Position numbers and translations under genes: made by a program. This document shows, one piece after another, positions 23,428-30,160 of a DNA stretch of 30,160 nucleotides. The number at the start of each line of letters is the position of its first letter. The stretch's first letter is position 1. Under the pieces are notes generated by a model. The model saw only the letters and a list, made by a program, of their open reading frames with translations. It was not told where the DNA came from and ran no database searches. The stretch is from an uncultured Methanobrevibacter sp. (GTDB lineage: Archaea > Methanobacteriota > Methanobacteria > Methanobacteriales > Methanobacteriaceae), in NCBI RefSeq assembly GCF_900314695.1, contig NZ_OMWD01000027.1, positions 18,355 through 48,514 of the forward strand, given 5' to 3'.

Positions 23428-24618
23428 TTCCATGAGAATTTTTCTTAAGGTATCGATATCAGCATCAACTTCAGTAGGTTGAGTGCATGCATCAATTGCA
23501 GTATTAGGATCCTTGAGCAGGTGTCCAGTAACAACACAAGTTATTGTTTCACCTTTATCAATGACTCCTTGACCAACAAGTTTTTTAAGACCTGCAATAG
23601 AAGCTGCTGAAGCTGGTTCTACCCCAATACCTTCAGTTCTTGCCAGTAACTTCTGAGCATCAAGAATTTCTTCATCAGTTACAGTTTCAGAATAACCATT
23701 TGAATCATAAATTGCATTTAATGCCTTAATATCACTAACCGGAGCTCCAATACGTATAGCTGTAGCAATTGTTTCAGGGTTTTCAACAGGTACAACTCTT
23801 TTATCTCCCTTTTTAAATGCATTTGTAACTGGACATGCTCCTTCTGCTTGAATACCAGTCATCATAGGTAAATCCTTAATAAAACCTGCATCATAAAATT
23901 CTTTAACACCTTTCCAGATTGCAGAAATATTTCCTGCATTTCCCACAGGTAAAACTATCCTGTCTGGAGCTTGCCAACCTAAATCCCTAACAATTTCATA
24001 TCCAATAGTTTTCTGACCTTCTAATCTATAAGGGTTAATAGAATTTAATAAATAAAGATGTTTTTCCAATGCAAGAGCAGTCATTGCTTCCAATGCTTCA
24101 TCAAAGTTACCGTTAATGGACATTACTTCAGCACCATGGAACATTGCTTGAGCCAATTTTCCCAATGCCACTTTTCCAGAAGGTAAAAATACAATACAAC
24201 GTAAACCTGCACGAGCTGCATAAGCTGAAAGGGATGCTGAGGTATTACCTGTAGATGCACAACCCACAGTATTTACACCTAACTCCATTGCTTTAGTCAT
24301 TCCAACAGTCATTCCTCTATCTTTAAAACTTCCAGTTGGGTTTGAACCTTCTACCTTAACATACAAATTTACTCCAAGTTCTTTTCCTAACTTATCACAT
24401 TTGCAAAATGGAGTTCCACCTTCATCAAGAGAAACGATTTTGGTTTCATCAACAGGAATGCATTCTTTAAATTTCCATAAATTATCCCTTCTACCATCAA
24501 AAATATCTTTAGAAACATCAATTTCATTGACGAGTTCAAGTACAGATCCACATTTTTCACAAGTGTAGATTACTTCATCATCGTCATACTCTTCTCCACA
24601 TGAAACACATCTTATCAT
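23425..24618 (-). CDS. thrC: Threonine synthase
   Basis: 397 residues; converts O-phosphohomoserine to threonine with PLP. The N-terminus is a zinc ribbon (CVSCGEEYDD..YTCEKCG) seen in archaeal ThrC. The PLP lysine is Lys99 in GSNPTGSFKDRG; the phosphate loop is LPVGNAGNISA. The gene follows the SpoIIM-like membrane gene by 43 bases in the endA-trpS-spoIIM-thrC series. Homoserine pathway partner metY is elsewhere in the window, both drawing on the homoserine branch. Confidence 0.95.
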   Translation of the reverse strand: MIRCVSCGEEYDDDEVIYTCEKCGSVLELVNEIDVSKDIFDGRRDNLWKFKECIPVDETKIVSLDEGGTPFCKCDKLGKELGVNLYVKVEGSNPTGSFKDRGMTVGMTKAMELGVNTVGCASTGNTSASLSAYAARAGLRCIVFLPSGKVALGKLAQAMFHGAEVMSINGNFDEALEAMTALALEKHLYLLNSINPYRLEGQKTIGYEIVRDLGWQAPDRIVLPVGNAGNISAIWKGVKEFYDAGFIKDLPMMTGIQAEGACPVTNAFKKGDKRVVPVENPETIATAIRIGAPVSDIKALNAIYDSNGYSETVTDEEILDAQKLLARTEGIGVEPASAASIAGLKKLVGQGVIDKGETITCVVTGHLLKDPNTAIDACTQPTEVDADIDTLRKILME

Positions 24619-24661
24619 AAAAAATCACATATATATTTTTTAAACTATTATTATATAAAAT

Positions 24662-25294
24662 TTAACTTAACAATGAAAATAAAAATTTACCTAAAGGCAA
24701 TGTAATGTAAACTTCAAAAATTCCCGCCACTGCCATTAAAATTGAAGATAATGCCAAAATTATAAAAGCCTGCAATAACTTATCAAAATTTTCATCATAG
24801 GAATACCAGAATCTATCCATAAATTTTCGTTCTTTTTGTTTGAAGAATGTTCTAATTAAATTACAAACAAAATTAAATAATATAAAACCTGAAGCGCATG
24901 CTAAAATACATGAAGAGAATTCGAAAATTCCATGAGGAATAGTGAAAACTAATACATGCAATAGACTCTGGGATGTGGCGGCATAATAACCTACAAAAAA
25001 TCCATTATATCCTAAAATCAGTGCTGAAAAACAGAAGAATAATCCATAAATAAACATTCGAAGGACAATCATTATATTGTTGATGAAAATATCCTGAAAT
25101 GTTAATTGGATAACACCCGTTTGAACCTTATTTGTTACATCCTCAACAACAGGATTCAGATAACTATACAGATAAGGTTCAAATACATATCCTAAAATTA
25201 ATGAAATAAAAAGGATAAAAGCAGAAGCAAATATGGCAAACTTATTCTCAATGAAAGCCCTTTTTACTTCATTATGGATTTTTTTAAACATCAT
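24662..25294 (-). CDS. SpoIIM-like (stage II sporulation protein M family) membrane protein
   Basis: 210 residues, with about five transmembrane segments. A first helix near 18-38 is followed by an extracytoplasmic loop and the family core FQDIFINNIMIVLRMFIYG, ALILGYNGFFVG and TIPHGIFEFSSCILACASG. The name comes from the Bacillus engulfment protein, but archaea do not sporulate; members are membrane proteins of unknown role, perhaps transporter-like. ATGATG start at 25294 overlaps the stop codon of trpS by four bases, so it is translationally coupled. Confidence 0.88.
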   Translation of the reverse strand: MMFKKIHNEVKRAFIENKFAIFASAFILFISLILGYVFEPYLYSYLNPVVEDVTNKVQTGVIQLTFQDIFINNIMIVLRMFIYGLFFCFSALILGYNGFFVGYYAATSQSLLHVLVFTIPHGIFEFSSCILACASGFILFNFVCNLIRTFFKQKERKFMDRFWYSYDENFDKLLQAFIILALSSILMAVAGIFEVYITLPLGKFLFSLLS

Positions 25295-26388
25295 ATCAAA
25301 TTTTTAGCAATTTCACGGGCTTCAACTTGTTTATCCTTTAAATCATCCATGAATTTTTCCATCAATTCTGCAGCCATTGCCTTACAATCACCGCAACGCA
25401 ATGTTCCATTCAAACAGTCTTGGCGTATCTTTTCAAGTTCATTATCATCATCAATGAAATGATATAACAACATTTCATATATAACACATTTATCTACCTG
25501 TCCACCCAATTCCTGCTGTTCTTTTAAAGTTTCTCTTCCACCGGTTTTTGCTGATTTGACTTTTTTAACTGCATCTTTGGTTTCATCATTAAGATAGATT
25601 GCAGTGGCAGGTTTGGAACTACTCATTTTATCACCAGTCAAACCAGTCAAGAATCTGTGATAAGTGGAGGCAGGAGATAAAAATCCTAACTCCTCATTTA
25701 ATTTATGGGCAATGTCCCTTGTTAATCTAATATGAGGATCCTGGTCAATTCCAACAGGAACTACAACTTTTTTTGGACCTCCAAACTCTTCAATCTGAGG
25801 AAGTAAAATATCAGCAACCTGAACCAATGGCGCTTGAACATGAGCAATATTAGTAGATGGAGTAAATCCATAAATTGCCTTGAGCTGACTGAAATTAGTT
25901 TTACTTGAAGCTTTAAAAGCCAAATCCTGCAATAATTTATTTTGAGATTGAAGATAAACATTAACATTATCCTTTTCCAAGTCAAGACCCAATGCAACCC
26001 AATTAGTTAAATATTCGTTGACTGCAATTTCACGACCTTTTTCAAAACTCATTCCACGGGCTGCATAAGATTCCAAATCAGCAATTGGAAGTGACAACAT
26101 GGCTCCCTTATCCTGATACCATTTGAGTTGGTCAACGACCATTTTATGTCCAATATGCATTTGTCCACTTGGCATCATACCTGTAACAACTGCAAAATCT
26201 TTATTCTGATTAATTAAATTGTTAATTTCATTGAATTCTCTGTGTCCAAAAATTACTCCCCTTTTCATCAGTCTTTGAGGATTTTTAATGTCATCTAAAA
26301 TATCAGAAATTTTTCCGATACCAAATTGATTTACTAACTTATCATAATCTAGGCTAAAGGATGCCCATGGGTCTATTAATTCTGCCAT
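25291..26388 (-). CDS. trpS: Tryptophanyl-tRNA synthetase
   Basis: 365 residues, class I synthetase. HIGH motif in SGQMHIGHK, KMSKS motif as DKMSSSKP, and the archaeal/eukaryal-type segments WYQDKGAMLSLPIADLE and VGIDQDPHIRLTRDIA. ATG 26388 (MAELIDPW) is chosen because GGTGA (26393-26397 region) precedes it closely; the upstream TTG at 26403 has no site. It lies downstream of endA (98 bases), a gene order known from methanogens, and overlaps the SpoIIM-like gene. Confidence 0.96.
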   Translation of the reverse strand: MAELIDPWASFSLDYDKLVNQFGIGKISDILDDIKNPQRLMKRGVIFGHREFNEINNLINQNKDFAVVTGMMPSGQMHIGHKMVVDQLKWYQDKGAMLSLPIADLESYAARGMSFEKGREIAVNEYLTNWVALGLDLEKDNVNVYLQSQNKLLQDLAFKASSKTNFSQLKAIYGFTPSTNIAHVQAPLVQVADILLPQIEEFGGPKKVVVPVGIDQDPHIRLTRDIAHKLNEELGFLSPASTYHRFLTGLTGDKMSSSKPATAIYLNDETKDAVKKVKSAKTGGRETLKEQQELGGQVDKCVIYEMLLYHFIDDDNELEKIRQDCLNGTLRCGDCKAMAAELMEKFMDDLKDKQVEAREIAKNLI

Positions 26389-26486
26389 ATTTTCACCAAT
26401 CAATCTCTTAAATTAAATTTATAATTAAAATATATTAACTTCACAATTAAAAACTATAAAAATATTATTGCTTTTGTTAATTAAAC

Positions 26487-27002
26487 TTATGGTCTTGTCC
26501 ATTCAACATTATAATATGTGATGTCGAAGTCATCGTCAACAATTGCTAAAAGAAGTTTCTTATTTACACCATGAGAAACCCTAACATAACTTGCAAAATC
26601 AAGTGCATTAATATCATAATTTTCAAAAATAATTTTTACCAAATAATCGGAATGCCCCTGACCAGGACCTCTTCCACGGTCATATAATCTAAATTCAGAA
26701 CCATATTTAAATCCAGTCTTAATAACAAAACCGCGATCTTTTAAATCACGATATACAACATATTTTCCATACTGTTCCTGTTCTTTTAAAATATCTATTA
26801 AATAACCTACGGTACATTCAATATCATCTTCATAGATATCCAAACGACCCTTTTCTAACAAATAACATGCCTCAATTAATGAAAGATTTAAACAATCAGC
26901 TTCAATTTTACCAAATTTACTTTTTTCATGTAAAGCTATTGGTCTTTTACTGCCTTCCTCAATTTTAATTGATACAATTTCATTAGATAAATTTCCACGC
27001 AT
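26487..27002 (-). CDS. endA: tRNA-splicing endonuclease (homotetramer type)
   Basis: 171 residues; cuts the bulge-helix-bulge of intron-containing pre-tRNA. Catalytic residues line up with the M. jannaschii enzyme at a constant offset of eight: Tyr107 (FRLYDRG), His117 (GQGHSDY) and Lys148 (GVNKKLL). The N-terminal alpha/beta domain holds EADCLNLSLIEACYLLE. Length fits the one-domain homotetrameric alpha4 class. Upstream of trpS. Confidence 0.95.
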   Translation of the reverse strand: MRGNLSNEIVSIKIEEGSKRPIALHEKSKFGKIEADCLNLSLIEACYLLEKGRLDIYEDDIECTVGYLIDILKEQEQYGKYVVYRDLKDRGFVIKTGFKYGSEFRLYDRGRGPGQGHSDYLVKIIFENYDINALDFASYVRVSHGVNKKLLLAIVDDDFDITYYNVEWTRP

Positions 27003-27084
27003 TAAAACACCACAAAAAGAAATAAATTATTTTAATGCTAATATTTCTTAAAAAAATATTATATAAATTTTTGTAAAAAAAAAA

Positions 27085-27798
27085 TTAAATGCTAATAAAA
27101 ATATTATTAGCCATCTGTGTTGAGATAGTTACTTCATTATCATCAATAACTAAAAAATATTCATCACTGTCAAATGGTTTGGTAAATTCATACTTAACAT
27201 TTGAGCCAATACTGATTCCAAGATTAGCAATATCATCCAAAAGCTCTGAATCGCCACGTATAAATGAAACTTTACCTTCAGTAGGCGAATTTAATTCAGA
27301 AATACATAATAAATTAGATTGCCTGTAAACAATATCATCAAAGTCATTCAAGGAATAACATTGTTGACAATTATCAAAATCAAAATTACATGAAGGAATA
27401 ACATTATCATCAGGACATAAATCCGGATTTTGCAACATATTACATAATGCCCTTTCAGCTTCATCAGATAAAGTATGTTCCATTTCACAAGCTTGATCGT
27501 GAATATTTTCCTCTTTAACTTTTAAGACATCACTTAAAAATTTTTCTAAAATCCTATGTTTTCTTGTAATCTTTTGAGCAATTTCCATTCCCTCATCTGT
27601 TAAAGTAGCTCCTTTATATGGAGTATAAATAATATAACCAAGTTTTTCTAATTTTTTAAGCATTTGAGTAACACTACCTGGTGCAATATTCAATTCTTTT
27701 GAAAGTTGAGTAGTTGAAACCTGTTCCTTGTTACTGCCGTTACGATATAAAACTTCCAAATATTCCTCAATATTTTCACTGATTTTACCCTCAGCCAT
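27085..27798 (-). CDS. DtxR-family metal-dependent transcription regulator
   Basis: 237 residues: winged helix (1-65, TTQLSKELNIAPGSVTQML), dimer domain (66-125) and a C-terminal FeoA/SH3-like domain (160-237). Metal ligands match DtxR at a constant offset of two: His81, Glu85 and His100 (ancillary site), Cys104, Glu107 and His108 (primary site, HDQACEMEH). Cys104 points to an iron-type protein, as MntR has Glu there, but the DtxR Met10 position is Glu12. Four or more extra cysteines lie in the linker (Cys128, 137, 144, 147). AAGGTGA precedes the ATG. A degenerate DtxR box sits in its own promoter, suggesting autoregulation. Confidence 0.92.
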   Translation of the reverse strand: MAEGKISENIEEYLEVLYRNGSNKEQVSTTQLSKELNIAPGSVTQMLKKLEKLGYIIYTPYKGATLTDEGMEIAQKITRKHRILEKFLSDVLKVKEENIHDQACEMEHTLSDEAERALCNMLQNPDLCPDDNVIPSCNFDFDNCQQCYSLNDFDDIVYRQSNLLCISELNSPTEGKVSFIRGDSELLDDIANLGISIGSNVKYEFTKPFDSDEYFLVIDDNEVTISTQMANNIFISI

Positions 27799-27827
27799 AC
27801 GCTCACCTTAAATTATGATGTTAGATT

Positions 27828-27871
27828 AATTTATATAACTAAGAGTATAAAAAAGTTTTGGTTTGCCTAAA
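27828..27871 (-). promoter_or_regulatory. Promoter and degenerate DtxR box of the DtxR-family gene
   Basis: On the minus strand TTTAGGCAAACCAAAA (27856-27871) matches 13 of 16 bases of the palindrome at 12705. It is followed by CTTTTTTATACTC and then TTATATAAATTAA, two TATA candidates upstream of the start codon at 27798. Box-then-TATA layout is the same as at 12705. Confidence 0.5.
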
Positions 27872-27966
27872 TTAATTGAAAAACTTCTAAAAAAAAGAGA
27901 TAATAAAAAATATATTTTTAAAATATTTAAACTTTATCAAAAAATAAAAAAAGGAAAAGTAAATAA

Positions 27967-30160
27967 TTAGAATGGTAAACTAGAGTAATATGCATGGTGT
28001 GAATATGAACTAGTATACCAATTATTTACTACACCAAATGAATTACTTGAAAAGACACAAGTACCATGTTCATATCTAGCAGGAATACCTGCAGCTCTAG
28101 CTAATGCTATAACTAAATGAGCTTGATCTACACAATTACCATATCCACGACTTAAGGTACCAGTAGCACCATAAGCAGTATCATAATAGAAACTATAGGA
28201 TATTTGGTCTCTTACATAGTTAAAGATAGCTGTCGCTTTTTCTTTAACAGTAGTCAAACCACTTGTTAAAGCAGCTGCCTTATTCTTAATCGCAGTAGCA
28301 GTTACTTGACAATTTGTAGTTGCTTTAAGATAAGGATCCAAATTACTAATAGTGTTTTTAACATTCATTCCACCAGCGGAAGTTGATGCTGATGAAGATG
28401 AAGATCCATATTTAATTACACAATAGTTAGGCATATAATTGTCATTGTTTTTATAGAAAGTTAATATACGTGAAAATGCATCTACCGCTTCAGAATAGAT
28501 TATATTACCTACAGTTGAAGAACAGTAATTAGGAGCTTGCATATTAGTTTTAATATAGTTTGCAAGATTTTTCGCAACAGTCAAATAATCTGACTTATAT
28601 AATTCCTCTGAATAAATATTATCTCCAGAAGGAGATTCTGGATTTTTTACACCATAAAGGCAAGTAATTGCATTATTATTTGAACTTCCTAATTGATATG
28701 CAGCCTGAGCCATTAGATAAAGGAATTCCGGAACTGTAAACTTATAACCTGCAGCAGTTACAGAAGATGGTATTTTACCATTTTTCTCATAATATGATTT
28801 CACAGTAGAAGCTCCTGTTAAAACATCAGCAATAGATATTGTTTTTGGAGCTGTTGAAGAACTACTTGAAGAACTACTTGAAGAACTGCTGGAACTACTT
28901 GAACTACTTGAACTACTTGAACTACTTGAACTACTTGAACTACTTGAACTACTTGAAGAACTATCAGAAGTTGTAGTTGAACTTTCAGAATATGTGCCAC
29001 CTATACTTTTGAAATTTAAATTATTACTTAAACCATACCTAAATAAGATTACACCTGCAGCTCCACCTTTGATTGCATTTTTAGCATCAGTAGTAAGAGC
29101 AGATATGCTCAATTTAGTAGTATCATCATCAGACACATATGATTGTAAACCAGACCAGATTTTAGCACCTTCTGAATGTTGTACAAACCATTTTGTTGTT
29201 GTAGCAATCCAAGATGAAGACGCTTCATAATTTCCTTTATAAATCATTGGAATAATAACATCCAAATATTTACTGAGGCCAGAAATATCCTGACCATAGT
29301 AATATGCATTGTCAGTTGTTTCAGGCATTATTGCAGCAGAAACAATAATGTTTGAATTCACCGCATGAATCTTGCTGACTGCAGTTTTCACAAATTGAGT
29401 TATCGCAGCAGTACCACCTGAAGTCTTATATGCAGTACCCGGATATCTCAAGTAATCGAAGTGGATTCCTGAAACTCCAGCAAGTTTTGCATAAGTTAAA
29501 GCTTCATTAATCTTTTGATTAAAGAAATCTGTATTTGAAGAACCGCTTTTAACTGGGTTAATCCAACTTCCATCATAGAAAATTTGCATCCAAATATGGA
29601 CTCTAATACCTAATTTATTAGCGCTGGCAATCCATGATTCGACAGCAGATTTACCGTGTTTTTCTAAAGCATAGTAATTTAAGAAAATATCTGTTGTACC
29701 TGCCTTTGCTATAGTGCTTAAATCAACAGTTTTCATGTCTGAACCAAATACCCAATAACCATATCCATTTAAAGAAGTGGATTTAGCTACAGAAACTTTT
29801 TTGCTTCCACTAGTTGATTTATAACTATTATCGCCAACAAAGGAATAAGAAACTGTGTAATTACCTGCAGAAGTTACACTAACATCAAAAGTTGCATAAC
29901 CATTTGAATCAGTTTTTGCTGAGTAAGTTTTAGAGTTTACAGTTAATTTAACAGTTTTACTGGATAAAGCTTTACCATTAGCATCAGACAATAAAACTTT
30001 ATAAGTCTGAGAACCAGCATTAAAACTTGTTCCACTTTTCCAAGTTAAAGTAGAAGTAGACCTTTCTTTAACGGTAATTTCAGTAGAACCAGATTTAGCT
30101 TTAATCTTACCAATAGCAGCATTACTATAAGAAATAGTATGTTTACCAATAGCAAGATCA
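27967..30160 (-). CDS. Exported multidomain pseudomurein-associated protein, C-terminal part (runs off right edge)
   Basis: The frame is open to the window edge, at least 731 codons; no start is visible. From the N-terminal side: Ig-like beta domains (about 29770-30160; VLLSDANGKALSSKTVKLTV, TDSNGYATF); a glycosidase-like TIM barrel (about 29000-29760) with the motif HFDYLRYP near 29440-29462 and a YWVFG start; a run of 36 serines (28855-28962); one or two pseudomurein-binding-like repeats (28380-28850; ISIADVLTGASTVKSYYEKN, VPEFLYLMAQAA, APNYCSSTVG); and a transglutaminase/C71 peptidase domain whose Cys is at 28132-28134 (YGNCVDQAHLVIALARAAG). The His and Asp segment of this domain is missing: GTCVFSS runs straight into NSFGVVNNW. 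It probably binds the wall; peptidase activity is doubtful. T-rich sequence follows the stop. Confidence 0.88.
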   Translation of the reverse strand, partial: DLAIGKHTISYSNAAIGKIKAKSGSTEITVKERSTSTLTWKSGTSFNAGSQTYKVLLSDANGKALSSKTVKLTVNSKTYSAKTDSNGYATFDVSVTSAGNYTVSYSFVGDNSYKSTSGSKKVSVAKSTSLNGYGYWVFGSDMKTVDLSTIAKAGTTDIFLNYYALEKHGKSAVESWIASANKLGIRVHIWMQIFYDGSWINPVKSGSSNTDFFNQKINEALTYAKLAGVSGIHFDYLRYPGTAYKTSGGTAAITQFVKTAVSKIHAVNSNIIVSAAIMPETTDNAYYYGQDISGLSKYLDVIIPMIYKGNYEASSSWIATTTKWFVQHSEGAKIWSGLQSYVSDDDTTKLSISALTTDAKNAIKGGAAGVILFRYGLSNNLNFKSIGGTYSESSTTTSDSSSSSSSSSSSSSSSSSSSSSSSSSSSSSSSSSSSSTAPKTISIADVLTGASTVKSYYEKNGKIPSSVTAAGYKFTVPEFLYLMAQAAYQLGSSNNNAITCLYGVKNPESPSGDNIYSEELYKSDYLTVAKNLANYIKTNMQAPNYCSSTVGNIIYSEAVDAFSRILTFYKNNDNYMPNYCVIKYGSSSSSASTSAGGMNVKNTISNLDPYLKATTNCQVTATAIKNKAAALTSGLTTVKEKATAIFNYVRDQISYSFYYDTAYGATGTLSRGYGNCVDQAHLVIALARAAGIPARYEHGTCVFSSNSFGVVNNWYTSSYSHHAYYSSLPF
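28855..28962. repeat. Serine-codon microsatellite (36 consecutive Ser)
   Basis: Seven perfect tandem copies of the 9-mer ACTACTTGA occupy 28894-28956, with 12-bp variant units (an extra AGA) on the left. On the minus strand all codons are Ser (TCA, AGT, TCT, AGC), forming a linker between the glycosidase-like barrel and the wall-binding repeats. Unit length keeps the frame. Confidence 0.9.

Noticed and set aside
28818..29000. Val-Gln repeat peptide in a second minus-strand frame
   Set aside because: It is the Ser microsatellite read in another frame.

Overview
The window looks like chromosomal DNA of a methanogenic archaeon of the Methanobacteriales, most likely Methanobrevibacter or a close relative. 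The DNA is very AT-rich. It encodes an HMf-type histone, archaeal/eukaryal-type ribosomal proteins (S6e, S24e, S27ae, S28e, L7Ae, L24e), aIF2-gamma, aIF5B, RNA polymerase subunit E' and Spt4, and a large exported protein with pseudomurein-binding-like repeats and a C71-type transglutaminase domain. Pseudomurein walls are confined to Methanobacteriales and Methanopyrus. Nearly all genes lie on the minus strand; Shine-Dalgarno sequences of the GGAGG/AGGTGA type fix several starts.

Layout. 1-4266: start of an acidic repeat surface protein, a DUF1002 exported protein, RNase HI, an eroded ABC-transporter remnant on the plus strand, an SDR oxidoreductase and a TPR protein. 4440-8582: a flavodoxin-like protein, two tandem channel-like membrane paralogues, and a Hanks-type Ser/Thr kinase next to a winged-helix/FHA protein, which together look like a phospho-signalling pair. 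9128-12702: an O-acetylhomoserine sulfhydrylase/aldo-keto reductase pair, then a KH + PP-loop ATPase with an Fe-S-type three-cysteine pattern. 12703-12879: a perfect 16-bp palindrome of DtxR type, a TATA box and two hairpins, a candidate metal-controlled small RNA. 12880-15444: a small zinc-ribbon protein, a Cna-B-like surface protein and argininosuccinate lyase. 15521-22502: the conserved archaeal information-processing cluster, transcribed L7Ae - S28e - L24e - Ndk - aIF5B - S6e - aIF2-gamma - PIN protein - RpoE' - Spt4 - dephospho-CoA kinase - S24e - S27ae. 22970-27798: histone, threonine synthase, a SpoIIM-like membrane protein, TrpRS, tRNA-intron endonuclease and a DtxR-family regulator. 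27967-30160: 3' part of a multidomain pseudomurein-associated exported protein that runs off the right edge.

How the parts may connect. The DtxR-family regulator has a degenerate copy of the 12705 palindrome in its own promoter, at similar spacing to TATA, so the window may hold both a metal-dependent repressor and one of its targets. That target would be an unannotated structured RNA. The cell-surface genes (left edge, DUF1002, Cna-B-like, right edge) show repeat expansion and domain decay: the right-edge protein has lost the transglutaminase segment that should carry the catalytic His and Asp. All functional statements rest on motifs read by eye; no database search was possible.
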